Assembly (NCBI RefSeq): GCF_016807185.1
Contig: NZ_JAEVYN010000002.1
Location: 62,001 to 126,000 of the forward strand
DNA length: 64,000 nt
Direction: 5' to 3'
From: Leptolyngbya sp. Cla-17
Lineage (GTDB): Bacteria; Cyanobacteriota; Cyanobacteriia; Leptolyngbyales; Leptolyngbyaceae
Of the stretch, positions 55,518 through 64,000 are shown piece after piece; within the stretch, counting starts at the first letter, position 1, and each line of letters starts with the position of its first letter. The notes under the pieces were generated by a model that saw only the letters and a list, made by a program, of their open reading frames with translations, had not been told where the DNA came from and ran no database searches. The translations under genes and the position numbers were made by a program.

Positions 55518-55749
55518 TATGTTGATTAACCGTGCCTGGAACAGAATGTTTTACACTTAAAATTCCGCCAAAAAAGTGATTTACAGGCGAATTTGATTTC
55601 CTTTTTTCAAAGCACTTTTTCAGATCTTTTATGAAATCGGATATAGATTCGGCATCCCAAGCATAAGCTCTTTGATACTTTGGAATGAAAAACATAGGTT
55701 TGTATGCAAATAGGCTACCAATGGAAGTATATGCTGGCTCAATATTCAT
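55518..55749 (-). pseudogene. DUF262 (GmrSD-like) protein, N-terminal part of disrupted gene
   Basis: 77 codons: MNIEPAYTSIGSLF, YKPMFFIPKYQRAYAWD (the DUF262 P-x-Q-R-x-Y/F-x-W motif) and HFFGGILSVKH, then the frame enters the MITE and stops at 55483. AGGA lies 8 nt before the ATG. Joined across one TA to 54349 the reading continues ...NQH-K-YEIIDGQQR without a shift. IS copy 3 begins 88 bp upstream and may have displaced the promoter. Confidence 0.88.
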
Positions 55750-55853
55750 ACAGATTCCTAAACTACGCTTGCAATACCTTTATACTATTCTATTGCCAAT
55801 AATCACCCGCTGAAAGCCTTGGCTGTAAGACGTTAATACGGCGGATTGCAGTG

Positions 55854-56456
55854 TTAAGAGGGACAGTAACAGCAGTGTGCAAACCAGTTGTGCAAATGTT
55901 GAGGATCTATCAAATCCATCGCTGTGGCAATGAGGGTATCTACCCTTTTCGAGGTTGTCGGCGAGAACTGTCTTAGGAAAGCCTTTAACTGTGACCACCA
56001 ATGCTCAATCGGATTAAATTCGGGAGAGTAAGGAGACAGATACAGAACCTTCGCTCCAACCGCCTCAATTAAAGGTGCAATGGCTTTTACCTTGTGAGCA
56101 GGCAGGTTATCCATGACCACGACAGCCCCTTTCCACAGTTGAGGCACAAGACACTTTGAGACGTACACCTCAAAGACAACCGCGTCCATCGACTGATCTA
56201 TCGTCATCACAGCCAGCACCTTTGAGACGGTAATCGCGCCCATGACACTCACCTTCTTGCCCCGATAAAAAGGTTTGAAGTCATACGCTCGTTCCCCAGG
56301 TGCAGCACGGGCATGGGTTCGCATGAGTCCCAGTAGAACACCCATCTCATCGAGAAACACTAAATCTTTGAGTTCTATACTCGTCACCTGTGCCCAGTAC
56401 TCCTGTCTCAGGAGTTGGACTCGTTCGCTGGTGGCTTGGCTGGAGCGGAGCGTTTT
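55854..56456 (-). CDS. IS630-type transposase, catalytic part (-1 frame)
   Basis: DDE residues in LVFLDEMGVLLG, AVVVMDNLPAHK and YSPEFNPIEHWW. The frame joins the upstream part at nine adenines (minus strand, 56461-56453), giving KKKTLRSSQAT by -1 slippage. No internal stop. Confidence 0.82.
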   Translation of the reverse strand, partial: KTLRSSQATSERVQLLRQEYWAQVTSIELKDLVFLDEMGVLLGLMRTHARAAPGERAYDFKPFYRGKKVSVMGAITVSKVLAVMTIDQSMDAVVFEVYVSKCLVPQLWKGAVVVMDNLPAHKVKAIAPLIEAVGAKVLYLSPYSPEFNPIEHWWSQLKAFLRQFSPTTSKRVDTLIATAMDLIDPQHLHNWFAHCCYCPS

Positions 56457-56824
56457 TTTTTGCGCGGTAAATTGAGTCTCTGAAAGGTTCGGCACATAGT
56501 ACTTTGGCTAACCCATAGCCCAGTCTCATCAAAGAGTAGCTCACAATATTCCGCTAAGGTCGCATCGCGCTGGTTCTCGAAGATCGCCACTAACTGGTCT
56601 TTGTGCTCCATCACAGGACTCACCGAACCACCCTGCTTATGGGGAACGACGTGACCTTCTGTGCGCTTCTGAATCATCCATCTCTCGACGCAACTCTTGC
56701 TGACAGCAAAGCGGGCAGCAACTTTTCGGATCGAGCTATCACCCTTCTCCATAGCACTTACAATCTTCTCTCGAAAGTCTATGGAATACGGCTTCATTTT
56801 TGACCCAACGTTGTAATCCTTCAT
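56408..56824 (-). CDS. IS630-type transposase, helix-turn-helix part
   Basis: 138 aa: YSIDFREKIVSAMEKGDS, FAVSKSCVERWMIQKR, then SQSTMCRTFQRLNLPRKKK before leaving the family. Start ATG 56824 (GAGG just upstream); an internal ATG at 56797 is possible. Confidence 0.82.
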   Translation of the reverse strand: MKDYNVGSKMKPYSIDFREKIVSAMEKGDSSIRKVAARFAVSKSCVERWMIQKRTEGHVVPHKQGGSVSPVMEHKDQLVAIFENQRDATLAEYCELLFDETGLWVSQSTMCRTFQRLNLPRKKKRSAPAKPPANESNS

Positions 56825-56899
56825 TGTCCTCTATCTGACTGCAATCCGCTGTAGGTGTAAGCGGAGCAAAGCAGCCCAACTATTAATTCATCGGTCTGT

Positions 56900-56951
56900 T
56901 TCCATATAACATCCTTAACTAGGTATTCCATATAACATCCTTAACTAGGTA
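56900..56951 (+). repeat. Perfect 26-bp tandem duplication
   Basis: Two back-to-back copies of TTCCATATAACATCCTTAAC plus TAGGTA, without a mismatch, between IS element 3 and the MazF gene. Perfect identity suggests a recent slip or insertion/excision scar. Confidence 0.85.
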
Positions 56952-57086
56952 GATAGACGGAATCTTTCCGTATGGTGCGCTATCTAGCAGGATAAGCAAA
57001 ATCTTTCTTGATATCTTCGGATAGTACAACTGTCAGCGATCGCCGAGAATTCTGGAACTACCACTTAAGCAAGCTAAGTTAGGGAT

Positions 57087-57425
57087 CTAAAGGGTCAAGA
57101 TTGTTCGTAGCCCTTCATCGACTTCCTCTTGCAAAAAGTTAGGAAGGGAACCGATGCATTCAACTAAAAATGCTTTATCAAGGGTGAGAATTTGAGATAT
57201 GTTAGCCACAGAATCTTTGGGCAAACCGGATGCTTCACGCGGTAACAATACATTGCCTGGTGCTTCTGCTAACTGAATGTTTGAGGTAATAACAACGACG
57301 ATGACTGTACGAATACGGCTTTGAGTGAATATATCGTCTTGAATCACCAAAACGGGGCGACGATACCCAGGTTCCGAACCCACTGGTTCAGGCAGGTTCG
57401 CCCACCAAATTTCTCCTCGATACAT
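57087..57425 (-). CDS. MazF/PemK-family endoribonuclease toxin
   Basis: 112 aa from the ATG at 57425. Family motifs: RGEIWWANLPEP, GYRRPVLVIQDD and VVVITSNIQLA, then LPREASGLPKDSVANISQI. Cleaves RNA at short sequences when free of antitoxin. Start and the antitoxin stop overlap (TAATG), with GAGGA placed for re-initiation. Confidence 0.9.
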   Translation of the reverse strand: MYRGEIWWANLPEPVGSEPGYRRPVLVIQDDIFTQSRIRTVIVVVITSNIQLAEAPGNVLLPREASGLPKDSVANISQILTLDKAFLVECIGSLPNFLQEEVDEGLRTILTL

Positions 57426-57661
57426 TACCAATCCTCATGTGGCAAAGACATCAGTTGCAGTCTTGCCAACGTTGGATCTAGCTCAGAAGACTCTTCAGAG
57501 TAAACTTGGTTCAGCTTGTTCAAGATTTGATTCTGATTGTACTTTTGCAGATACGCTTGCAATGCCTTTGCATAAAGCTCACTGCGGGATAATCCCAACT
57601 GCTTAGCAAGTGCTTCTGCCTCTGCAAAAACTGAGTCTGGCAGCGAAATAGCCGTTTTCAT
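57425..57661 (-). CDS. Ribbon-helix-helix antitoxin of the MazF toxin
   Basis: 78 aa: MKTAISLPDSVFAEAEALA followed by LGLSRSELYAKALQAYLQKY is a ribbon-helix-helix DNA-binding domain; the acidic tail (EESSELDPTLARLQLM) should bind MazF. Antitoxin first, toxin second, overlapping. Confidence 0.88.
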   Translation of the reverse strand: MKTAISLPDSVFAEAEALAKQLGLSRSELYAKALQAYLQKYNQNQILNKLNQVYSEESSELDPTLARLQLMSLPHEDW

Positions 57662-57796
57662 CGTGACCTGAATTGAATTGCTACACTTTTGGTTATACCC
57701 TGGTCATACCAAGATTGCAAGAACGCTATTCTTTTTACCGATCGCCGCCCGGAGAAAGCTAGACTCAACATCATGCCCTAATAAAGTGATGCTGAC

Positions 57797-58939
57797 ATGA
57801 TGCAAACCTTATCTATTCGCGATCGCCAACGTTTAAAGCTTTCGCCATTGCAAGTTCCCGATCGCCTGCTGCTCGGACCGGGACCTTCCAATGCCCATCC
57901 AGCCGTGCTGCACGCGATGAGCCTATCGCCTGTGGGTCACCTCGACCCCGCATTTTTGGCACTCATGGGCGAAATTCAATCCCTGTTGCGCTATGTTTGG
58001 CAAACTGAAAATTCCTGCACCTTTGCCATCAGCGGCACGGGCACGGCGGCAATGGAAGCAACGATCGCCAACGCTGTAGAGCCAGGAGATGTGGTGCTGG
58101 TGGGTGTAGCGGGCTACTTTGGCAATCGCTTAGTAGATATGGCAGGGCGCTATGGCGGCGATGTCCGAACGATCGCCAAATCCTGGGGACAGGTGTTTAG
58201 CCTGGACGAATTGCGAGCTGCGATGGAAACCCATCGTCCGGCGATTCTTGCCCTCGTCCATGCGGAAACCTCCACGGGAGCGCGTCAGCCAATGGAAGGC
58301 GTAGGCGATTTGTGCCGCGAGTATGGCTGCTTGCTGCTGATTGATACCGTCACGAGCTTAGGTGGAGTGCCGATTTTCCTGGATGAGTGGGGTGTGGATC
58401 TTGCCTATAGCTGTAGCCAGAAAGGTTTGGGCTGTTCGCCTGGTGCGTCGCCATTTACCATGAGCGATCGCGCCCTGGAAAAATTGGCACAACGCAAAAC
58501 CAAGGTTGCCAACTGGTATCTGGATGCCAATTTGTTAGGCAAATATTGGGGCGCGGAGCATGTCTACCACCACACCGCACCGATTAACCTGTATTACGGT
58601 CTGCGGGAAGCGCTGCGGCTCGTTGCCGAGGAAGGACTTGCGGCTTGTTGGCAAAGGCACCAAACGAACGTGGAATATCTATGGCAGCAGTTGGCAACGC
58701 TTGGGTTGACGCTGCATGTGGAGAAAGACTACCGTCTGCCCACCCTGACCACCGTTTGCATTCCCGCTGGCGTGGATGGCAAAGCGATCGCCCGTCAATT
58801 GCTGACTGAACACAACATCGAAATCGGCGGTGGCTTAGGCGAACTGGCAGGTAAAGTATGGCGAGTCGGCTTAATGGGCTACAACAGCAAACCAGAAAGC
58901 TGCGATCGCCTGATTGCTGCCCTCAAACAGGTGTTATAA
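57797..58939 (+). CDS. Alanine/serine-glyoxylate aminotransferase family (class V)
   Basis: 380 aa PLP enzyme. LLGPGPSNAHPAVLHAM starts the domain; ISGTGTAAMEA, VHAETSTGARQPMEG and DTVTSLGGVP bind PLP; the Schiff-base Lys is in YSCSQKGLGCSPGASPF (about residue 197). Works in photorespiratory glyoxylate handling; cyanobacterial homologues have also been labelled soluble hydrogenase small subunit. Convergent with glgA (13-nt gap). Confidence 0.92.
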   Translation: MMQTLSIRDRQRLKLSPLQVPDRLLLGPGPSNAHPAVLHAMSLSPVGHLDPAFLALMGEIQSLLRYVWQTENSCTFAISGTGTAAMEATIANAVEPGDVVLVGVAGYFGNRLVDMAGRYGGDVRTIAKSWGQVFSLDELRAAMETHRPAILALVHAETSTGARQPMEGVGDLCREYGCLLLIDTVTSLGGVPIFLDEWGVDLAYSCSQKGLGCSPGASPFTMSDRALEKLAQRKTKVANWYLDANLLGKYWGAEHVYHHTAPINLYYGLREALRLVAEEGLAACWQRHQTNVEYLWQQLATLGLTLHVEKDYRLPTLTTVCIPAGVDGKAIARQLLTEHNIEIGGGLGELAGKVWRVGLMGYNSKPESCDRLIAALKQVL

Positions 58940-58952
58940 GTTAGCCTCTGCT

Positions 58953-60428
58953 TTACTTGTGACGAATGAGTTCGTAAATTTCCAGGTAATCTTTGCCGGG
59001 ATGATTCCAGGAATAATCGTAGTTCATCCCCTGTACGATGAGCTTTTTAAACTCATCGGGGTATTTTTCCCATAGCCCAATTGCCCGATCCATCGCGGAC
59101 TCCAGCGCTGAGTCGTCGGTTTGGTAAAACACATAGCCGTTGCGCTCTTCGGGCAAATGGGTTTGGTCATAATCGCGATCGAACACAGTATTCACCAAGC
59201 CGCCGACACCCCGCACAATTGGCACTGTGCCATATTTGAAGCCGATCATTTGAGTCAGCCCACAGGGTTCAAAGTTGCTTGGCACCACAATTAAATCGGC
59301 TCCGGCATAGATCAGGTGAGACAGCTCCTCATTAAAACCAATTTCCAAATGCACATTCGGATTTTCGTTGAGAAAGCGCTTTTCATGCCAAAACCACTGA
59401 TTAATACCGGGTTCGGTCGCAGATCCTAAAAGGACAAACTGAGCATTGCGCTGCAAAGCATAATACATCGCATGGTGAACTAGATGCATCCCTTTCTGGT
59501 CATCCAAACGTCCAATGTAGGCAATCAGAGGCTTATTTCCAGCCTCTAACCATAGGCGCGCTTGCAGATCTTTTTTGTTGGCAGCTTTACCTGTCAGGTC
59601 ATCTTTGCTGTAGTGCGCGGAAAGATAGCGATCGCTTTCCGGATTCCAAAACTCATAGTCAATCCCGTTTAAAATGCCGCCAAACTTATGTTGGTGGAGA
59701 TGCAGCGTGTGCCCCAACCCATAACCCAACTCGCCATGGTGCGCCTCCCATGCATGATGAGGGGAAACCGTGGTCACAAAGTTAGAGTAAACAATGCCGC
59801 CCTTCATAAAATTCAGGACAAATGGATTAAAGTTGTCCCGTAGGCGATCGTATTCAAAATAGTAGGCTTCATTATTTAACCCAGTTGCCGTTAGCATTTC
59901 GGCACCCGCAATGCCTTGATGCTTGAAATTGTGGATGGTATAGCAAACCCGCTGATTGGTCATTCCATGCCACTTATAAATCTCGTACAGCAAGACAGGG
60001 ACCAGCCCAGTCTGCCAATCGTGGCAATGTAAAATATCGGGTCGCTTATTGGTTCTCAGCAAAAATTCCAATGCTGCCTTACTAAAAAAGGCAAACCGCA
60101 TATTGTCATCTTTGCAGCCGTAATAGGTGCCTCGATTGAAGAAATTGTCTGCTGAATGAGGCTCAACAAAAAAGCATAATTGCCCATGCACCCAGCCACA
60201 GTGAACCGTACAGCTAATTACACCATCGTACCAAGGCACCAACAAATCTTGATAGGCTTCGTGTAGTCCCCAAATATGGTCGTACCGCATACAGTCATAC
60301 TTGGGCAGAATAATTTCTACCGTATGACCCTGTAAGCTTAACTCTCGGCTCAACCCATAAACCACATCGCCCAAGCCTCCGGCTTTCACTACAGGGGCAC
60401 ATTCAGCGGCAATCTGGACGATGTACAT
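58953..60428 (-). CDS. glgA: Glycogen synthase (ADP-glucose, GT5)
   Basis: 491 aa. KAGGLGDVVYGLSREL at residues 16-31 binds ADP-glucose; DILHCHDWQTGLVPV, IGRLDDQKGMHL and VVPSNFEPCGLTQMIGFKYG (with the E-x7-E-like region) follow. Extends alpha-1,4-glucan for carbon storage. GAGGA lies 7 nt before the ATG. 191 bp without other features separate it from ribF. Confidence 0.95.
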   Translation of the reverse strand: MYIVQIAAECAPVVKAGGLGDVVYGLSRELSLQGHTVEIILPKYDCMRYDHIWGLHEAYQDLLVPWYDGVISCTVHCGWVHGQLCFFVEPHSADNFFNRGTYYGCKDDNMRFAFFSKAALEFLLRTNKRPDILHCHDWQTGLVPVLLYEIYKWHGMTNQRVCYTIHNFKHQGIAGAEMLTATGLNNEAYYFEYDRLRDNFNPFVLNFMKGGIVYSNFVTTVSPHHAWEAHHGELGYGLGHTLHLHQHKFGGILNGIDYEFWNPESDRYLSAHYSKDDLTGKAANKKDLQARLWLEAGNKPLIAYIGRLDDQKGMHLVHHAMYYALQRNAQFVLLGSATEPGINQWFWHEKRFLNENPNVHLEIGFNEELSHLIYAGADLIVVPSNFEPCGLTQMIGFKYGTVPIVRGVGGLVNTVFDRDYDQTHLPEERNGYVFYQTDDSALESAMDRAIGLWEKYPDEFKKLIVQGMNYDYSWNHPGKDYLEIYELIRHK

Positions 60429-60620
60429 GTTTGTTCCTCAATCGATCGCTGTTTCTAACTGCACAAAAGTATATAGTTCTAGGTGAAACTCGTACAGGTA
60501 TAACATAGAGCAACTTACCACTTCAGCCGCGATCGCAAAACAGCCTTGCGATTTATCACACTATCCATCCTGGTAGAGTTTGCTCCAAATTTAAGTAGCA
60601 CAAGGCATCAATTGTTCGGG

Positions 60621-61565
60621 TCAAAAGACAGTTTTGGCAGCATCACAGTCTGTTTTAATTTGAGCCTTCAATGCATTCAGCGACTCAAATTTCTGCTCAG
60701 GGCGAAGAAAGTGCTCCAGACTAACCGAAAGAACTTGCCCGTATAGATTGCCTGCCCAGTTGAGCAAATGCACTTCGGCAACTAGGTGAGTTCCATTCAC
60801 GGTTGGTCGATAGCCCAGGTTCATCACCCCTGTCTCACAGGCTGTACCCGGTTGGGGGCAATCTCCCTTTTCACACCACTGTACTCGCACGGCATACACC
60901 CCTGAGCGAGGTAGGCACTTTTCGGGTGGAAGCTGAAGGTTGGCAGTGGGAAAACCTAAGGTGTTACCCAGTTGCTGTCCTTCCACAACGGTTCCCACTA
61001 GCGTATAAGGACGACCAAGCAAGTAATTGGCAAGCGCAATATCCCCGGCTTGCAGGGCTTCGCGAATGGCAGAACTGCTAATCCGTTTCTCGTCTAGCAG
61101 TTTTAGCGAGGTAATCATCACCTCAACTCCTTCGGCAGCAGCGATCGCCTGGAGTTCTTTCGCCGTTCCTGCCCGGTTTCGGCCAAATCGGAAATCTGAA
61201 CCAATACTAATTTGGCGCACCTGCAATTGTTTCAGCAAAATCTCTTGAACAAATTGCGCTGGAGTCAGTGTCGCTAACTGCTGATCAAATGGCAGCATCA
61301 CTAGCTGCTTGACTCCCATTTTGTCTAGCTGAACTATTTTTTCGGGTAGCGGAGTTAGCAATTTGCGCGACTGACCCGAAAAAAATTCTTGAGGGTGGGG
61401 ATGAAAAGTGACGACAGTAGCATACACAGGAGACGCGATCGCCTCGTCATTAAATGCCAAAGCAGGTTGAATTACCTGTCGATGCCCCTGATGAATACCA
61501 TCAAAGTTTCCAAGGGCAACAGCAGTTGGAGTAAGAATCGTAGAGAGCGATGAAGTAATCCACAC
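60621..61565 (-). CDS. ribF: Bifunctional riboflavin kinase / FAD synthetase
   Basis: 314 aa. N-terminal nucleotidyltransferase: VALGNFDGIHQGHRQV, IGSDFRFGRNRAGT and ISSSAIREAL. C-terminal kinase: GNTLGFPTANLQLP, SGVYAVRVQW and MNLGYRPTVNG, then LNWAGNLYGQVLSV. Makes FMN and FAD. The start codon is GTG. Confidence 0.95.
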   Translation of the reverse strand: MWITSSLSTILTPTAVALGNFDGIHQGHRQVIQPALAFNDEAIASPVYATVVTFHPHPQEFFSGQSRKLLTPLPEKIVQLDKMGVKQLVMLPFDQQLATLTPAQFVQEILLKQLQVRQISIGSDFRFGRNRAGTAKELQAIAAAEGVEVMITSLKLLDEKRISSSAIREALQAGDIALANYLLGRPYTLVGTVVEGQQLGNTLGFPTANLQLPPEKCLPRSGVYAVRVQWCEKGDCPQPGTACETGVMNLGYRPTVNGTHLVAEVHLLNWAGNLYGQVLSVSLEHFLRPEQKFESLNALKAQIKTDCDAAKTVF

Positions 61566-61601
61566 GCTTTACATTCTGACACATAACGCCTTCGCTGAAA
61601 C

Positions 61602-62510
61602 TTACACAGAAACTTGGATTTCTTTCAGTGGCTTCGTTAAATTTAAGGAAGAGGATAGAGGCGCAATTTGAAGCGAAACGCCTTCTCTTGCCATAATGCT
61701 GTTGGGAAACGCCCTGGCGACATCCTTACCTATTTGATCCAAAAAGTCATCGTCGTGCAGTGGATCGTGGTGAAAGATGACCAACTTTTTCACGTTAGCG
61801 GCTTTGGCAACTTTAACCGCTTCTTGCCAGGTAGAGTGCCCCCAACCGACCTTACTAGATTGCTTTGAATAATACTCATCATCGGTGTAAGTGGCATCGT
61901 AAATGAGTACATCCGCATCTTGGGCTAGTTTCAGCACATTTTCATCCATTCGATCTGGATAATGCTCAGTGTCAGTGACATAGGCCGCCGCGTGTCCTTG
62001 CCAATTAACTCGATAGCCTAATGCCTGACCCGGATGATTCAACAGTGCAGTTTCGACCAACACTTCGTCGCCCACGGATACCGATTGCCCAATCTGAATA
62101 TCTTTAAATTGCAGGTCGGCAGCCATCACTTGTAGCGGTACTGGAAAGTTAGGGTGCCGCATTTGGTCATTCAGGCGCTTTTCAATGGTAGACCCATCGG
62201 GCGCGACCGCAGCATGAATATGAAAGCGATTACCCTTTACAAAGGCAGGCACAAAGAAAGGAAATCCTTGAATGTGATCCCAATGAGAATGCGTAAAAAA
62301 CAGGTGTGCCTCTACCGGAATTTGGGATAAAAGCGATCGCCCTAATACCCGAATTCCCGTACCCCCATCAAAAATGAGCCGCTTGCCGCCCACTTGCATC
62401 TCAACACAGGGAGTATTTCCTCCATAGCGAACGGTACTTGATCCTGGACAGGAAATGCTACCTCGGACTCCCCAGAAGTTGATGACAAAATGAGCTAGGG
62501 CACTGGACAT
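61602..62510 (-). CDS. MBL-fold metal-dependent hydrolase
   Basis: 302 aa. Metal motif THSHWDHIQGFPFF (HxHxDH, residues about 73-86), further ligands in AYVTDTEHYPD (Asp) and VIFHHDPLHDD (His). It belongs with phosphodiesterase-like MBL proteins, GVRGSISCPG being characteristic of the group; the substrate could be a cyclic nucleotide or nucleic acid. Start ATG at 62510. Confidence 0.85.
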   Translation of the reverse strand: MSSALAHFVINFWGVRGSISCPGSSTVRYGGNTPCVEMQVGGKRLIFDGGTGIRVLGRSLLSQIPVEAHLFFTHSHWDHIQGFPFFVPAFVKGNRFHIHAAVAPDGSTIEKRLNDQMRHPNFPVPLQVMAADLQFKDIQIGQSVSVGDEVLVETALLNHPGQALGYRVNWQGHAAAYVTDTEHYPDRMDENVLKLAQDADVLIYDATYTDDEYYSKQSSKVGWGHSTWQEAVKVAKAANVKKLVIFHHDPLHDDDFLDQIGKDVARAFPNSIMAREGVSLQIAPLSSSLNLTKPLKEIQVSV

Positions 62511-63352
62511 GAGTATCTCTCTGTGAACTTTGATGAGTCTCGAATAATTACCGTTCTGCTAAGGACGAACCCTGTTCATATTTGTTCACCTAGGCAGTAA
62601 AGTCCGAACATACTCCCTTATTACAGCTTCATATAAATCCGTCACTCTATCAGTGATCCAGATCGCTGATGGAAATGATTAGAGACACCTTCAATCGCTT
62701 TATGGGTAGTTTCAGAAGCCTTCAACCTCGCAATCATATCAATTCTATGATTCTCATGATTCTAAAGTGCCCATACGAATCATTATGTAAACGCGTAAGT
62801 CATTTTTGCTTTCGTTTAAGAAATGCAGTTTTACAAACTCTAGGATGAATAAATTATTCAGTCAAATGGGTGTAAGTTCACTAAATATTGGTGGGATAAG
62901 TGCTTAGCTCATGCTAGGTCTAATACTTTAGAGTTACTCTCGCTCGTTGAGCCGCTGTTGCCCTCAATTAATTATGATGCCAAATCCAGTTGAAGTAATC
63001 CACTCCTAACCAAGTCGTCAACTTAGTTTGCTCCCAGACCTTGTCAAGCTTTTGCTGTTTACAGTGCCAGTATTCCGTTCCTTAAACCTGCTGGAAGATG
63101 GAGATACTTCTGACTAGGGAGCTTATCGGCGGCAGATTGCTCCAGTTTTTCACACGGTTGGTAAACGCAATCACTATATTGCTTTTTTGCTTATGTAAAT
63201 AGTGGAAGACATTTTCGCGATCGCTAGTTGCAAATGGCCCCTAATCTGTTAACTTGGGCAAAGCTTAGAACAATTTAAGTATTCTAAGAAAAAAGAGAAT
63301 TGTGCGCCATCTACCAAATTTGATCAACATAATAGAGCGTGGAAACTAGACG
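62511..63352. other. 842-bp gap before the STAS gene
   Basis: Longest gene-free stretch. It contains a degraded reading-frame fragment at 62968-63081 (separate entry) and, near the right end, an AT-rich region just upstream of the STAS gene. No RNA, CRISPR or strong repeat seen. Confidence 0.4.
62968..63081 (-). pseudogene. Protein fragment, possibly a transposase C-terminus
   Basis: 38 codons ending in TAA: GTEYWHCKQQKLDKVWEQ then TKLTTWLGVDYFNWIWHHN. The Trp/Tyr-rich, protein-like composition is unlike random frames here, but a stop lies immediately upstream in frame and no start exists. It looks like the remnant of a lost gene, perhaps an insertion-sequence transposase. Confidence 0.35.
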
Positions 63353-63685
63353 ATGCTCATAAATCCTGAAGTGAAGGTCTTTCAACCTTCTAACATTTTG
63401 GATAGTGTTTCAACCGCTAGCCTAAGTCAAGATATTGACACCGCTTTGAAATCTGGAGTCAAACAGATGCTGATAGATTTACAAGGAGTAACATTTATCG
63501 ATAGCTCTGGACTAGGTGGATTAGTAAGTTCGTTTAAATCAGTTCGCTCATCTGGCGGAAATATATCTTTGTGTTCAATTAACGAACAGCCAAGGATGCT
63601 ATTGGAAATTACTGGTATAGATCAAGTGTTTGATATTTATCCTAGTCAACAAGAGTTTGCTCAAAATTTTGCTCCATCAACCTAA
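63353..63685 (+). CDS. STAS-domain anti-anti-sigma factor-like protein
   Basis: 110 aa single STAS domain: KQMLIDLQGVTFIDSSGLGGLV (split here; the phosphorylatable Ser is in DSSGLG, about residue 57) and SSGGNISLCSINEQPRMLLEITG. It should be controlled by phosphorylation through an HATPase/RsbW-like kinase and a PP2C phosphatase, neither of which is in the window. Confidence 0.9.
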   Translation: MLINPEVKVFQPSNILDSVSTASLSQDIDTALKSGVKQMLIDLQGVTFIDSSGLGGLVSSFKSVRSSGGNISLCSINEQPRMLLEITGIDQVFDIYPSQQEFAQNFAPST

Positions 63686-64000
63686 GTTTTTATAAAATAC
63701 AGCATCTAAAATCTTGTCAGCCAAAGTTTTGAACGAAGCCCACTTGAGGATTGCCTTGAGATATTCCCACAACTGTTATCTGTCTGTAGACGGCGGTTCC
63801 CCACTTTAAGCAGGGAATCTTAGACTGGGTTGTTGGAGATCACAGTGGGAAGACTTTTTCTCCTCTGTGGGCGATCGCGGGGCATGGCAATGCTATTTCT
63901 ACGTCACCGACGGCGGATCATTCAGCCCTGCTTTATTCCAACGGAAGATCAGATTGTCAGCAAGGCCTATATGATGCGAGTGGAAGGTGATAAACACCCA
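63686..64000. other. Right edge of the window, with an open frame cut by the edge
   Basis: An imperfect hairpin GGTTCCCC...GGGAATC (63795-63819) resembles the subterminal hairpins of IS200/IS605-type elements. From 63884 a plus-strand frame (MAMLFLRHRRRIIQPCFIP, then TEDQIVSKAYMMRVEGDKHP) stays open to the edge; I do not recognise it and it is too short to judge. Confidence 0.3.

Larger units (their letters stand above)
55839..56851 (-). mobile_element. IS630-family insertion sequence (element 3, different subgroup)
   Basis: About 1.01 kb bounded by TA at 55837-55838 and 56852-56853. The ends share CRGCGGATTGCAGT as terminal inverted repeats. These do not match those of copies 1 and 2. The transposase is in two frames. 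Confidence 0.85.

Noticed and set aside
1..64000. HIP1 octamers as CRISPR or phage repeats
   Set aside because: They are scattered singly inside and outside genes, as is normal for cyanobacterial HIP1, with no regular spacing.

Overview
The window is chromosomal DNA from a cyanobacterium. Photosystem I genes psaF and psaJ, the Calvin-cycle regulator CP12, a glycogen synthase, minC, a CyaB-type adenylate cyclase and an extreme density of the HIP1 octamer (GCGATCGC), inside genes and between them, all point that way. The genus cannot be fixed by reading alone. No rRNA, tRNA or CRISPR array was found.

Layout. 1-3.0 kb: exopolysaccharide genes (a secreted beta-rich protein cut by the window edge, a priming sugar transferase, a GT4 glycosyltransferase). 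3.3-9.5 kb: rqcH, remA, gmk, then an IS630 element and a 199-bp MITE, then psaJ/psaF and tsaD. 9.5-16.7 kb: an ACT-domain protein, a GNAT acetyltransferase, a secreted RNase with its barstar-type inhibitor, an HD-like protein, glmM, a DUF3177-type membrane protein and cp12. 17-25.8 kb: a FIST sensor protein, minC (without minD/minE beside it), a DUF29 protein, a lipoprotein, a mutarotase, a CapA-like protein and tldD. 26.2-30.9 kb: an ABC1 kinase, an ABC exporter and a DedA protein. 31.2-35.5 kb: two adjacent P-loop/STAND-type ATPase genes. 35.9-47.2 kb: GAF-GAF-PAS adenylate cyclase with mnmD, rtcB, a hydrolase, an oxidoreductase, hrcA, a rhodanese and hsp20. 47.6-51.7 kb: a BMP/Nup-type nucleoside ABC importer with only one permease. 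51.6-57.7 kb: an accessory island with two toxin-antitoxin pairs, a broken DUF262/DUF1524 (GmrSD-like) defence gene, two IS630-family elements and the second MITE copy. 57.8-64 kb: an aminotransferase, glgA, ribF, an MBL hydrolase and a STAS protein.

The most informative structure is in the mobile DNA. Two copies of one 199-bp MITE (about 97% identical, opposite orientation, TA-flanked) lie about 48 kb apart, and each is directly abutted by a different IS630 element inserted at the MITE's own flanking TA. The right-hand MITE+IS pair interrupts the DUF262/DUF1524 gene; removing both and keeping one TA restores an uninterrupted frame of about 604 codons. The left-hand MITE supplies the ATG of a small membrane-protein ORF next to psaJ. 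The DUF433/PIN-like toxin-antitoxin module sits between two copies of the 3' end of the upstream permease gene. All three IS630-type transposases are split in the -1 frame at a poly-A slippery run. The best candidate for an undescribed system is the two-gene ATPase locus at 31.3-35.5 kb.
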